The position numbers and the translations under genes are program-made. A stretch of DNA of 64,000 nucleotides from Tenacibaculum skagerrakense. GTDB taxonomy: Bacteria; Bacteroidota; Bacteroidia; Flavobacteriales; Flavobacteriaceae. The stretch is taken from assembly GCF_004345825.1 (NCBI RefSeq), contig NZ_SLXM01000006.1:1-64000 (forward strand), in the 5' to 3' direction. This document shows positions 1-10,574 of this stretch, piece after piece. Numbering within the stretch: the first letter of the stretch is position 1; each line of letters starts with the position of its first letter. The notes beneath the pieces are model-generated. The model made no database searches, was not told where the DNA came from, and saw only the letters and a program-made list of their open reading frames with translations.

Positions 1-2081
1 AGCGATTTTAATTCAGAGTTAGAAAACGAAACAGGGGCAAAGGCAGCCAAATTCTTTGTAGTTTCTCTTTTTATAGAATTATTAAAATCTAAAAAAGAAG
101 CTGAATATGCATAACTAATATTGTGGTCTTCAATTAAGTATTTTGGGTTTTGGTTATTAGTATTTAACGACTCAAAAGGAATGTTTTGAAGAATATCATT
201 AGATAGAACAATTAGATTTTTATTTTTAATGAACTCTATTGATTTTTTATCAGGGAATAAATTATTAAACAACTTGTTCGAAGTAGAATAAAAATCATTG
301 AACTCCGATTTTTGTGTTAAAGGTTTTGATATGAGTTTTTTATAATGACTAACTAACTCAAAGAAACTTGAATCTATTTTAGCTTTAAAAGTATAATTCT
401 CTTTTTTTGAAGTAAAAAAACCAAATAAATTATTGTTGTTTGAATCTAAATGATAGGAAAGAATAACGGAGTTATCATCCAAGTTTTCTTTCATTTTTTC
501 TAAAGAAATAGGTTGAATATTATTTCTTTTTGAAAAATATTCAGGATACACTTTGGTAATAGAATCTTTAAATCGATCGAAAGAAAGTTTTATATTAAAT
601 AAAGAGTCTTTTATTTTTTTATTCTCGTCAGATTTTTCTTCAAGCGAATAGATATCCTCTTGATATTTTTTTAATTGAGATTTTACTTGGTAAGGTAAAT
701 TTAGTTGGCTATTATTTTCCTTGATACTTTGAGTAAGTAAAAAAGCTTTATTTTTTTCGATAATTGAATTCATCAATTCATTCTCGCCTAAATGATATGC
801 CGCTAATACACCATAGTTGTAGATTTCAGAAACATCATCTCTCCATAAGAATTTAGTGTTTATTTCAGTACTATTTTGAATGGTGTAGTTTATGAAAGCA
901 TCAGAAAAATTAACTGTTTCAATGCTTTCTTTTAAATGTTCTTTCTTTTGAGTTTTATTGTATAGGTGATTTAGAATGTTGAGTTTATCTTTAAAAGCTA
1001 ACACTATATTTCTCCTGGAAATAGCATTTTTAAAATGGTTTTCGGTCAAAGATAAATTCTCTGTTATTGATATTTCAAAAATAAATTTCAAGGCGTAATT
1101 TATTTTTTTCAAAGAATTATTAATTTTATTTTTTTTTAAGTAATAGTTTGCTAAATGTCTATAAGCTTCAGAGATAAGAGCTTTTTTATCATATTCAATT
1201 ACTTTAGAACTGTATTTTATTCCTTTATTTATGTAAAATACTGAACTGTCTTTATTTTCATATAATAGCAATTCACCTATATTATTGTAGGCAATAGCTA
1301 TAGAATAATTATCTTTATTTTTCAGTCCAATTTTTAAGCAATGGTTATAGTTTTTTTTTGCTAGTTTATATGAATAATTTTTTTCAACAAAATATAGACT
1401 ACCAAGATTGTTGAAGAGTAAACTTTTTTCTTTTTGATATTTCAATCTATCAAAAGCATCGATTAAACTATCACATTTTTTTAGATATTTTATACCAATA
1501 TTAGCTGCTTCTTTAGTTTTAAGTTGATTACATGTATTGGATAAATTGAGAGAATAACTTATTGCATTATTGATGTTTCCTTGTTTTACAAGTAAGTCAA
1601 TTGACTTTTTATAAAAATTCAGTGATTTATAAAGTTGCCCCTGCATACCATAACATCTTGCCAGTTGACCTAATGATTGACCAACTTTTTTTGGATAATA
1701 ATTAATCTTTATTGCCTCATGGAAATAAACCGTAGCAGAGTCAAGCTCATTATTTTCCATATAATACTTACCTATTAAGTAATATGAATTATGGAAATGC
1801 TTTGGGAAAAATCTACCGTTTTGAGATAAATTGTTTTGAATTTTAGCATATTTAATAGCTAATGATAAGTTATTTTTTTTATAAAATATTCTTGAGTAAT
1901 CAAAGGCTTTTATTATTTTTTCATTTGTATCTGAATTAAGTGTATTTAGGATGCTATCCGCTTCTTTTTCGTTTATTTTTTTATCACTAGTTGTTTTTAA
2001 ATTATAGTTAAAAGAATTTTGCCCATAACAGTTTATAGAAATATATAGAATTAAAAAAAATATTATTCCTTTTCTGGACAT
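1..2081 (-). CDS. TPR-CHAT protein, tandem copy A (C-terminus outside window)
   Basis: The reading frame is open from ATG at 2081 to the left edge, so about 693 N-terminal residues are visible. It starts with the same signal peptide as its neighbour at 4769 (MSRKGIIFFLILY, then CYGQN) and continues with TPR-like helical repeats and the conserved linker that precedes the CHAT domain (NISYAYSASFLDFNN, then AAFAPVSFSNSEL). The CHAT His/Cys pair itself lies beyond the edge. The ATG begins one base after the TAA of copy B, so translation is probably coupled. Family knowledge: CHAT is a caspase-like peptidase fold usually joined to TPRs. The signal peptide implies an extracytoplasmic location. I judge it intact as far as seen because no stop interrupts the frame. 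Confidence 0.85.
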   Translation of the reverse strand, partial: MSRKGIIFFLILYISINCYGQNSFNYNLKTTSDKKINEKEADSILNTLNSDTNEKIIKAFDYSRIFYKKNNLSLAIKYAKIQNNLSQNGRFFPKHFHNSYYLIGKYYMENNELDSATVYFHEAIKINYYPKKVGQSLGQLARCYGMQGQLYKSLNFYKKSIDLLVKQGNINNAISYSLNLSNTCNQLKTKEAANIGIKYLKKCDSLIDAFDRLKYQKEKSLLFNNLGSLYFVEKNYSYKLAKKNYNHCLKIGLKNKDNYSIAIAYNNIGELLLYENKDSSVFYINKGIKYSSKVIEYDKKALISEAYRHLANYYLKKNKINNSLKKINYALKFIFEISITENLSLTENHFKNAISRRNIVLAFKDKLNILNHLYNKTQKKEHLKESIETVNFSDAFINYTIQNSTEINTKFLWRDDVSEIYNYGVLAAYHLGENELMNSIIEKNKAFLLTQSIKENNSQLNLPYQVKSQLKKYQEDIYSLEEKSDENKKIKDSLFNIKLSFDRFKDSITKVYPEYFSKRNNIQPISLEKMKENLDDNSVILSYHLDSNNNNLFGFFTSKKENYTFKAKIDSSFFELVSHYKKLISKPLTQKSEFNDFYSTSNKLFNNLFPDKKSIEFIKNKNLIVLSNDILQNIPFESLNTNNQNPKYLIEDHNISYAYSASFLDFNNSIKRETTKNLAAFAPVSFSNSELKS

Positions 2082-2082
2082 A

Positions 2083-4767
2083 TTAATTTCTATTATAAAA
2101 AAACAAAGTAAAAGAAAAAAGTGCTACGACACCTAATAAATAAATCCAATAAGGAGTAGCTGGATAGGTTGGAGAGGTGTCTCCAATTAATACAAATGAC
2201 GCCCAATAATAAGGAGATTTCTCCGATAGTGAGTGTTCTTTTAAGTAGTTACGTTTAGCATTGTTTAATGCTTCCGATTTAGATTGGTTATTATTCAGAT
2301 TTTTATAAAAATCTTTCATAATGCTAGACGTTGAAACATCATTTACATTCCATAAAGAAGAAATTACAGATTTAGCTCCTGAATAGAAGAATCCTCTAGA
2401 TAAACTAAATACACCTTCTCCTTTTTTAAGTTCCCCTAAATTACTTTCACAAGCACTTAAAACCACTAAATCGGCATTGGTTTTATGAGTGTATAATTCA
2501 TGTAGATGTAAAGTATCTTTAGAAAAATAAATAGCAGGATTATGCGAAGAACTTGCGTGAGTTGCTAAATGTAAAATTTTATAATCACTACTGTTGTTTA
2601 GGAAATTAGTTTTAGTAGCATTGGTATTAGTAAAAAGATCACCGCTAATTTCATTATCAATAGTTTTTACTTCAGCTTCGGTAGCTTGTAGCAATTTTAA
2701 TTCTGAGTTAGAAAACGAAACAGGAGCAAAGGCTGCTAAATTCTTTGAAGTTTCTCTTTTTATAGAATTATTAAAATCTAAGAAAGAAGCTGAATATGCA
2801 TAGCTAATATTGTGGTCTTCGATTAAATATTTTGGGTTTTCGTTATTAGTATATAATGATTCAAAAGGAATGTTTTGAAGAATATCGTTAGATATAATAA
2901 TCAGATTTTTATTTTTAATAAATTTTCTAGATTCATTATCAGGAAACAAATTGTTAAATAATTTATTAGAAGTAGAATAAAAATTTTTGAACTCTGATTT
3001 ATGAGTTAAAGGTTTTGATATGAGTTTTTTATAATTACTAACTAATTCATAGAAGCTTGAATCTATTTTAGCTTTGAAAGTATAACTGTCAATTTTTGAA
3101 GTAAAAAGACCAAATAAATTGTTGTTATTAGAATCTAAATGATAAGAAAGAATAATAGAGTTATCATTCAATTTTTCTTTAATTTTTTCTAAAGAAATAG
3201 GTTGAATATTATTTCTATCTGAAAAATATTCAGGATACACTTTGGTAATAGAATCTTTAAATCGATCGAAAGAAAGTTTTATATTAAATAAAGAGTCTTT
3301 TATTTTTTTATTCTCGTCAGATTTTTCTTCAAGCGAATAGATATCCTCTTGATATTTTTTTAATTGAGATTTTACTTGGTAAGGTAAATTTAGTTGGCTA
3401 TTATTTTCCTTGATACTTTGAGTAAGTAAAAAAGCTTTATTTTTTTCGATAATTGAGTTTGTCAATTCATTGTCCCCTAAATGAAACGCTGCTAATACGC
3501 CGAAGTTGTAGATTTCAGAAACATCATCTCTCCATAAGAATTTAGTGTTTATTTCAGTACTGTTTTGGATAGTGTAGTTTATAAAAGCGTCACAAAGGTA
3601 AACTGTTTTAATGCTTTCTTCTAAATATTCTTTCTTTTGAGTTTTATTGTATAAGTGGTTCAGAATATTAAGTTTGTCCTTAAAAGCTAACACTATGTTT
3701 CTTCTAGAGGAAGCTTTTTCAAAATGTATATCATTTAATTCAATTTCCTTTTTATTAAATGGTATCTGGAAACTTTTTTTTATGGCAATATTTATATTTT
3801 TTAAAGCTAATTCTAAATTGTCTTTTTTAATGTAACACTTGGATATATTTCTATATATATCAGATTCAATGTCCTTTAGAAAGTTGTCTTTTGATTTTGC
3901 AATATGTTTCAATCCTTTATTTAAGAAATATAGCGAGCTATCTTTACCTTCATCAAGGTATAACTCTCCTAAATTTAGATATGCTAATGAAGTTATTTTC
4001 TCTTGATTCCTATTAAGACTAAATTTGAGAGCTTTTCTGTAATAATTAGAAGCTTTTTTATAATCATAGTTTGAAGGAAAAGCATATAGTACACCTTTAC
4101 AAATATCTATTGATCCTATTTCAGGAGTCAAATATTTATTTTTATTTATTAAACTGTCACATTTTTCTAAAAAATGTAGGCCTATACGAGCACTTCTTTT
4201 AGTTTTTACTTGATTACATGCGTCTGTCAAACTTATTATGTGAAATAAGATGCTGTTAGGTTTAGCATGTTTTATCAAAAGAGGGATTCCTTCAGTGTAG
4301 TATTCAATTGATTTATGAAGATCCCCTTGTTTTCTGTAGCATGTAGCAATTTGACAAAATGATTGAGCGATTTTTTTCGGATAGTGATTTAATTCAAGCG
4401 CTCTTTTGGAATAAATAATTGCTGAATCTAATTTATTATTCACCATGAAATACTTACCAATAAGGTAAAAAGAAGTATGGTAATGTTTTGGATATATTTC
4501 CCCTTTTTGAGATAAGTTGTTTTGAATTTTGGCATACTTTATAGCGAGCTTTAAATTACCTTTTTTGTAAAAAATTCTGGAATAATTAAAGGCTTTTATT
4601 ATTTTTTTATTTGTATCTGAATTAAGTGTATTTAGGATGCTATCCGCATCTTTTTCGTTTATTTTTTTATCACTAGTTGTTTTTAAATTATAGTTAAAAG
4701 AGTTTTGCCCATAACAGTTTATAGAAATATATAGAATTAAAAAAAATATTATTCCTTTTCTGAACAT
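2083..4767 (-). CDS. exported TPR-CHAT protein, tandem copy B
   Basis: The protein has 894 residues. Order of parts: signal peptide (1-20, ending CYGQ), TPR-like helical repeats (about 35-400), a coiled charged linker (about 450-510), a CHAT domain (about 640-865) and a C-terminal membrane segment (about 871-891) with a short basic tail. The CHAT dyad is visible as LHLATHA (His737) and VVLSACES (Cys773). Signal peptide plus C-terminal anchor predicts a periplasm-facing, inner-membrane-tethered caspase-like protein; proteolytic activity is inferred from the family. Residues 1-60 and about 355-894 nearly match copy C, whereas about 65-350 differ strongly. It starts one base after the stop of copy C and ends one base before copy A. 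Confidence 0.9.
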   Translation of the reverse strand: MFRKGIIFFLILYISINCYGQNSFNYNLKTTSDKKINEKDADSILNTLNSDTNKKIIKAFNYSRIFYKKGNLKLAIKYAKIQNNLSQKGEIYPKHYHTSFYLIGKYFMVNNKLDSAIIYSKRALELNHYPKKIAQSFCQIATCYRKQGDLHKSIEYYTEGIPLLIKHAKPNSILFHIISLTDACNQVKTKRSARIGLHFLEKCDSLINKNKYLTPEIGSIDICKGVLYAFPSNYDYKKASNYYRKALKFSLNRNQEKITSLAYLNLGELYLDEGKDSSLYFLNKGLKHIAKSKDNFLKDIESDIYRNISKCYIKKDNLELALKNINIAIKKSFQIPFNKKEIELNDIHFEKASSRRNIVLAFKDKLNILNHLYNKTQKKEYLEESIKTVYLCDAFINYTIQNSTEINTKFLWRDDVSEIYNFGVLAAFHLGDNELTNSIIEKNKAFLLTQSIKENNSQLNLPYQVKSQLKKYQEDIYSLEEKSDENKKIKDSLFNIKLSFDRFKDSITKVYPEYFSDRNNIQPISLEKIKEKLNDNSIILSYHLDSNNNNLFGLFTSKIDSYTFKAKIDSSFYELVSNYKKLISKPLTHKSEFKNFYSTSNKLFNNLFPDNESRKFIKNKNLIIISNDILQNIPFESLYTNNENPKYLIEDHNISYAYSASFLDFNNSIKRETSKNLAAFAPVSFSNSELKLLQATEAEVKTIDNEISGDLFTNTNATKTNFLNNSSDYKILHLATHASSSHNPAIYFSKDTLHLHELYTHKTNADLVVLSACESNLGELKKGEGVFSLSRGFFYSGAKSVISSLWNVNDVSTSSIMKDFYKNLNNNQSKSEALNNAKRNYLKEHSLSEKSPYYWASFVLIGDTSPTYPATPYWIYLLGVVALFSFTLFFYNRN

Positions 4768-4768
4768 G

Positions 4769-7456
4769 TTAATTTCTCTTGTAAAAAAATAAAATAATTG
4801 AAAAAAGTGCTACGACACCTAATAAATAAACCCAATAAGGAGTAGCTGGATAGGTTGGAGAGGTGTCTCCAATTAATACAAATGACGCCCAATAATAAGG
4901 AGATTTCTCCGATAGAGAATGTTCGTTTAAGTAGTTACGTTTAGCATTGTTTAATGCTTCCGATTTAGATTGGTTATTATTCAGATTTTTATAAAAATCT
5001 TTCATAATGCTAGACGTAGAAACATCATTTACATTCCATAAGGAAGAAATTACAGATTTAGCTCCAGAATAGAAGAATCCTCTAGACAAGCTAAATACAC
5101 CTTCACCTTTTTTAATTTCTCCTAAATTACTCTCACAAGCACTTAAAACGACTAAGTCAGCATTCGTTTTATGAGTATATAACTCATGCAATTGCAGTGT
5201 ATCTTTGGTAAAATAAATAGCAGGATTATCAGAAGAAGTAGCATGTGTTGCTAAATGCAAAATTTTGTAATCACTACTGTTGTTTAGGAAATTAGTTTTG
5301 GTAGCATTTATATTTGTAAAAAGATCGCTATTAATTTCGTTATTAATATTTTTTACTTCCGCTTCCGTTGCTTTAAGAGATTTTAGCTCTGAGTTAGAAA
5401 ACGAAACAGGAGCGAAGGCAGCTAAATTCTTTGAAGTCTCTCTCTTCAAAGAATTATTAAATTCTAAAAAAGAAGCTGAATAGGCATAGCTAATATTATG
5501 ATCTTGGATTAAGTATTTTGAGTTTTTATTATTAGTGTTTAACGACTCAAAAGGAATGTTCTGAAGAACATCATTAGATAGAATAATCAGGTTTTTATTT
5601 TTTATAAAATCTCTAGATTTTTTATCAGGGAACAAATTATTAAATAACTTGTTAGAAGTATCATAAAAATCTTTGAACTCCGATTTTTGTGTTAAAGGTT
5701 TTGATATGAGTTTTTTATAATTACTAACTAATTCATAGAAGCTTGAATCTATTTTAACTTTAAAAGTATAATTCTCTTTTTTTGATGTAAACAGACCAAA
5801 TAAATTATTGTTATTGGAATCTAAATGATAAGAAAGAATAACAGAGTTATCATTCAAGTTTTCTTTTATTTTTTCTAAAGAAATAGGTTGAATATTATTT
5901 CTCTTAGAAAAATACTCTGGATATACTTTGGTAATAGAATCTTTAAATCGATCAAAAGAAAGTTTTATATTAAATAAAGAATCTTTGATTTTTTTGTTTT
6001 CGCTAGATTTTTCTTCAAGAGAATAGATGTCTTCCTGATATTTTTTTAATTGAGTTTTTACTTGGTACGGTAAATTTAGCTGACTGTTATTTTCTTTAAT
6101 ACTTTGAGTAAGTAAAAAGGCTTTATTTTTCTCTATAATAGAGTTCATCAATTCATTATTGCCTAAATGAAACGCGGCCAATACACCATAGTTGTATATT
6201 TCTGAAACATCGTCTCTCCATAAGAATTTAGTGTTTCTTTCAGTACTGTTTTGGATAGTGTAGTTTATAAAAGCATCAGACAGATTAATTGTTTTAATAC
6301 TTTCTTCTAAATGTTCTTTCTTTTGAGTTTTATTGTATAGATGATTTAGAATATTAAGTTTATCTTTAAAAGCTAGCACTATATTTCTCCTGGAAATAGC
6401 ATTTTTAAAGTGATTAACCTTTATTTCAATTTTATCTTCTAAAGGTATTTCAAAGCCACTATTAATAGAGTAATTAATATTTTTAACAGAAAGTTTTGAA
6501 TTGTTTTTTCTTAAATAATAATTTGATAAAACTCTGTATATATCCGATTTGAGTGCATTTTTATCATAATTTACTAGTTGGTTACAATAAAATAATCCCT
6601 TCTTTAAGAAGAATAAAGAACTGTCATTGTCTTTATTTATGTATAATTCACCTAAATTACCATAAGAAACAGCTAATGAGTAATTGTTTTCTTGTTGAAG
6701 ACCTATTTTTAAAGCTTTTAGATAATTTTTTCTCGCTTTTTTGAATGAGTAATTATCTTCAACAAAATATAAATTTCCTAAGTTATTAAATAGATAACTT
6801 TTTTCTCTAATATTTGATAACTGATCATTATTGTTTAGTATACTGTCACATTTTTCTAAATATCTTATTCCGAGTAATGCATACTCTTTCGTTTTTATTT
6901 GATTACAGGTTACACTAAAATTTAGAGCATTAGATATCATGGCATAATATTGGCCTTGCTTGAATAATAAATCGACTCCCTTAATATAAAAATCTGATGA
7001 TTTATGAAGTTCCCCTTTCATTCTATAACAATTACCTATCTGGCATAAGGATTGCCCAATTTTCTTAGGGTAAATATTTAATTTTACAGCTTTGTTAAAA
7101 TAAATAATCGCAGAATCCAATTCATTTTTTTGCATAAAATACTTACCAATTAAATAATATGAATTGTGATAGTGTTTTGGAAAAAGGTTAAATTTTTTAG
7201 ATAAGCTATTTTGTACTTTAGCATATTTAATAGCTAATGATAAGTTATTTTTTTTATAAAATATTCTTGAGTAATCAAAGGCTTTTATTATTTTTTCATT
7301 TGTATCTGAATTAAGTGTATTTAGGATGCTATCCGCTTCTTTTTCGTTTATTTTTTTATCACTAGTTGTTTTTAAATTATAGTTAAAAGAATTTTGCCCA
7401 TAACAGTTTATAGAAATATATAGAATTAAAAAAAATATTATTCCTTTTCTGGACAT
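4769..7456 (-). CDS. exported TPR-CHAT protein, tandem copy C
   Basis: The protein has 895 residues and the same layout as copy B: signal peptide, TPR-like repeats, linker, CHAT domain with LHLATHA (His738) and SACES (Cys774), and a C-terminal membrane segment ending FFYKRN. Its first 60 residues are almost those of copies A and B. Its TPR region resembles copy A more than B. The ATG at 7456 follows the TAA of the broken copy D by one base. Because D is interrupted, C may depend on reinitiation or on its own promoter, which I could not see. The function is unknown; a sensor (TPR) and effector (CHAT) arrangement is inferred from domain order. Confidence 0.9.
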   Translation of the reverse strand: MSRKGIIFFLILYISINCYGQNSFNYNLKTTSDKKINEKEADSILNTLNSDTNEKIIKAFDYSRIFYKKNNLSLAIKYAKVQNSLSKKFNLFPKHYHNSYYLIGKYFMQKNELDSAIIYFNKAVKLNIYPKKIGQSLCQIGNCYRMKGELHKSSDFYIKGVDLLFKQGQYYAMISNALNFSVTCNQIKTKEYALLGIRYLEKCDSILNNNDQLSNIREKSYLFNNLGNLYFVEDNYSFKKARKNYLKALKIGLQQENNYSLAVSYGNLGELYINKDNDSSLFFLKKGLFYCNQLVNYDKNALKSDIYRVLSNYYLRKNNSKLSVKNINYSINSGFEIPLEDKIEIKVNHFKNAISRRNIVLAFKDKLNILNHLYNKTQKKEHLEESIKTINLSDAFINYTIQNSTERNTKFLWRDDVSEIYNYGVLAAFHLGNNELMNSIIEKNKAFLLTQSIKENNSQLNLPYQVKTQLKKYQEDIYSLEEKSSENKKIKDSLFNIKLSFDRFKDSITKVYPEYFSKRNNIQPISLEKIKENLNDNSVILSYHLDSNNNNLFGLFTSKKENYTFKVKIDSSFYELVSNYKKLISKPLTQKSEFKDFYDTSNKLFNNLFPDKKSRDFIKNKNLIILSNDVLQNIPFESLNTNNKNSKYLIQDHNISYAYSASFLEFNNSLKRETSKNLAAFAPVSFSNSELKSLKATEAEVKNINNEINSDLFTNINATKTNFLNNSSDYKILHLATHATSSDNPAIYFTKDTLQLHELYTHKTNADLVVLSACESNLGEIKKGEGVFSLSRGFFYSGAKSVISSLWNVNDVSTSSIMKDFYKNLNNNQSKSEALNNAKRNYLNEHSLSEKSPYYWASFVLIGDTSPTYPATPYWVYLLGVVALFSIILFFYKRN

Positions 7457-7457
7457 A

Positions 7458-10199
7458 TTAATTTCTATTATAAAAAAACAAAGTAAAAGAAAAAAGTGCT
7501 ACGACACCTAATAAATAAATCCAATAAGGAGTAGCTGGATAGGTTGGAGAGGTGTCTCCAATTAATACAAATGACGCCCAATAATAAGGAGATTTCTCCG
7601 ATAGAGAATGTTCGTTTAAGTAGTTACGTTTAGCATTGTTTAATGCTTCCGATTTAGATTGGTTATTATTTAGATTCTTATAAAAATCTTTCATAATGCT
7701 GGACGTAGAAACATCATTTACGTTCCATAAGGAAGATATTACAGATTTAGCTCCAGAATAGAAGAATCCTCTTGATAAACTAAATACACCTTCCCCTTTT
7801 TTAATTTCTCCTAAATTACTTTCACAGGCACTCAAGACTACTAAGTCCGCATTCGTTTTATGAGTGTATAACTCATGTAATTGTAATGTGTCTTTAGAAA
7901 AATAGATAGCAGGATTATCCGATGAAGTAGCATGTGTTGCTAAATGCAAAATTTTGTAATTACTACTGTTGTTTAGGAAATTAGTTTTGGTAGCATTAAA
8001 ATCTAAAAAAGTATCACCATCTAATATATCATTAATACTTGAAATTTCGTTTCTAGTTGAGTTCAGTGTTTTCAGATTTTTACTTATAAACTCAACAGGA
8101 GCTAATCCAAAGAAATTTTTATTAGATTTAGTTTTTTTTGATTTCAATTCATTAAGAAAGGATAACGAGTAGTTATAGCTTATGTTATTATTCTCAACTA
8201 AATATCGAGTTGAATTTTTTGTTGTGTTTAAAGCTTCGAAAGGAATATCTTGAATTGAAGCATCTGGTATTATTATTAAATTTTTCTTTTCTCGACTAAG
8301 TTTTTTAAGGAGTCATTAGGCAAAAGATAATTATAGAGTGCATAAGAAACATTTTTAAAATTATTAAATTGATTCTCTGTTTTTAAGGGTTTTGAAATTA
8401 AGTCTCTAAACTCGTTGCAGTTTTTTTCAAAATTATTATAGTTAATTATTTCAAAGCTATAAATATTATTAGAGCTTATTAACTGTGCCAAAAGTGTTTT
8501 TTTTCTGAAATTCTCTTCATTTGATATATAAGATATAACTAAAGTATTTTCATCAAGATTGTTTTGTACAGTTTTAAGGTTTGTCAATTTAATTTCAGAA
8601 GTTTTACTCGATAAATTTGGATTTTTATTATAAATAGAATCCTTGAATAGCTCAAATTGTTTTTTTAATTGAAATAAAGAATCCTTTTGACTTGAGTATT
8701 CAATACTATTGGATTCTCTATTTAGATTTTCCAGTTCTAAAATATTTTTTTTAAAGGAAATAAACTTATCAGAGATATGTTTTGGCAAGGTGTTAAAATC
8801 ACTATTTTGTTTTATTCCATGTATTAATAATAGAGCTTTATTTTTTTCCATAAAGTAAAACATCTCATCATTATCATTTAATAATTTTGCAGCCTTTGTT
8901 CCTAATAGGTATCCTCTAGAAGCTTCTTGTCTCCATAATAATCTAGTTTCTATTTCACTACTAGAATCTTAAGTTATGTTCACAATTCTATCTACAATTT
9001 TAATTGTGTTAATAGCTTTTTTAAGAAAATCTATATTATTGGTTTGAGAATAGAGGTTGATTAAAATGTCCGCTTTATTATTGAAGTAAATGATTATATT
9101 TTTCTTATCACTGTGAGTATAAATATTAACATCAGAAGGAATATAATCTATAATATTATCATCAATATTAAAACTAAGGTTAATAGCTTTATTTATATAC
9201 TTTATAGAGGATTTTAAATCGTTTATGATAAGATTGTAATCTGCAATATTGTTATAAGTGATAGCTCTATTATATTTATCATTTAAGTTGTATTTTAAGC
9301 TTTGATTTAAATAATGTATTGCGCTATCATTACCTTGTTTTATATAAAGGTTACTTAAATCAAGGTTGGCTGATGATATTTTAGATGAGTCATTGTGTTT
9401 TTTTGCCAAGTATAGTACTTTTCTAAAATGTAATATTGCTTTACTTGAATACATTTTTCTTAGAGAGTCTGACTTATAGTAGACATCAAATAAAGAAGAA
9501 TATGTATGCCCAATTGCTAAGTCTAGTAAGAAACACTTAGCAGGGGAATTTTTTAGTTTTTCGGATGATTCAACTAATTTGGAAGTTTCATTGATGAGAT
9601 TTAAACTCTCAGTTATTGATTTTTTTGTGTTTATTAGTATTAATGTATTCACTGTTCCAATATCCGAACTAAAGAGTGAAGATTTTGAATTGTATTTAAG
9701 TAAAAATTTTCTTGCTAATCTAAAATAATCCATAGCTCGATAAAAATTACCTTTTTTTTGGTAGCATTTACCAATTTGTCTATAAGTAATTCCTATGAAT
9801 GTAGTCTTTATGTTTTTAAGCTTTATTAAGTTAAAAAATGTTTTTAAAGATTCCTCATACTCTCCATTGGAATAGTAAAACATACCTTTATTATAAACTA
9901 ACCTCTGATAAGAAAATTCAGAGGTCTTATTAAGGTTTTCATAAATGTTAATTCCAATATCTGCATATTTTATAGCAATCTCATCCTTTTTCTCTTGATA
10001 AAAGTACGTTGAAAAGAAACTTGACATTTTAAGTTTAAGTGAGTCATTAGAAGAATAAAATAATGAATCAACTTTATGTTCAGTAATTAGGTTTTTATTT
10101 TTTTTTTAATTCTAGAAATTTTTCATAACAATTTTGACTATTCATTAGCTGAAAGCAAGAAATGGTTAAAAGAAACAATAAAGTCTTTAGTTTACTCAT
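7458..10199 (-). pseudogene. broken TPR-CHAT gene, copy D (two frameshifts and one nonsense codon)
   Basis: One homologous gene is spread over three frames. The ATG at 10199 opens a signal peptide (MSKLKTLLFLLTISC). A run of ten A residues (10102-10111) ends that frame after about 34 codons; nine A residues would keep it open into the 8969-10027 part. An in-frame TAA at 8969-8971 stands between VNIT and DSSSEIETRLLWR, where paralogs have a sense codon. A one-base shift near 8280-8295 separates 8276-8863 from 7458-8147. The last part still has LHLATHA and SACES and the membrane tail, almost identical to B and C, although the rest is a much older paralog. Sequencing error could explain one lesion but hardly three. 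The original product would have had about 913 residues. Confidence 0.85.
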
Positions 10200-10229
10200 A
10201 AAGTTTTAATAAGTATATAATTTTGATTT

Positions 10230-10237
10230 CAAAAATA
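10230..10237 (-). promoter_or_regulatory. possible Bacteroidota -7 element before copy D
   Basis: Read on the minus strand the sequence is TATTTTTG, matching TAnnTTTG, about 30 nt before the ATG at 10199. No clear TTG -33 box lies at the usual distance, so this is weak. It would give the C-B-A array a promoter of its own. Confidence 0.35.
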
Positions 10238-10257
10238 GAGAGAACTTTATAAGAAAA

Positions 10258-10281
10258 AAAGCAGAATATTTTCCTGCTTTT
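10258..10281 (-). terminator. possible intrinsic terminator between lipoprotein and copy D
   Basis: On the minus strand the arms AAAGCAG and CTGCTTT enclose a short AT loop and are followed by a T run. It lies about 300 nt after the lipoprotein stop at 10575 and before the copy D promoter candidate. The 10200-10574 stretch holds this hairpin, the stronger one at 10523 and the -7 element; I see no gene in it. Confidence 0.45.
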
Positions 10282-10522
10282 TCAAAGTCATACTACCCTT
10301 ACTTTTTTATGAAATTCTCTCCAACCTTACGATGTGTTATAATGATTTTCAAGGAAAAAACAAAATTATTATTGGTTTTAACGTTCATATTTCAGAGCAA
10401 ATTTTCTGAAGTGTAGTAATTTAAAATAATGAGTATACCGAAATAGTTAAAGATTTTAAATAAGTGAAAATTTGCAGAATAATTAGGATAAGTGTCGCTT
10501 TTACAAAGACTAATTAATAACT

Positions 10523-10553
10523 AAAAGTTCATTGCTTAAAACAATGAACTTTT
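10523..10553 (-). terminator. intrinsic terminator of the lipoprotein gene
   Basis: The arms AAAAGTTCATTG and CAATGAACTTTT pair perfectly over 12 bp around a 7-nt loop. On the minus strand the hairpin lies 22 nt after the lipoprotein stop and runs into TTTTAG. This ends the upstream transcript and suggests that copies D to A form a separate unit. Confidence 0.75.
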
Positions 10554-10574
10554 GTTGTAAATATTTAAACCTAA

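Noticed and set aside
7458..8147. Reading 7458-8147, 8276-8863 and 8969-10027 as three independent genes
   Set aside because: They align end to end with one TPR-CHAT paralog, and the breaks are a one-base shift and a single in-frame stop, so I call one pseudogene.
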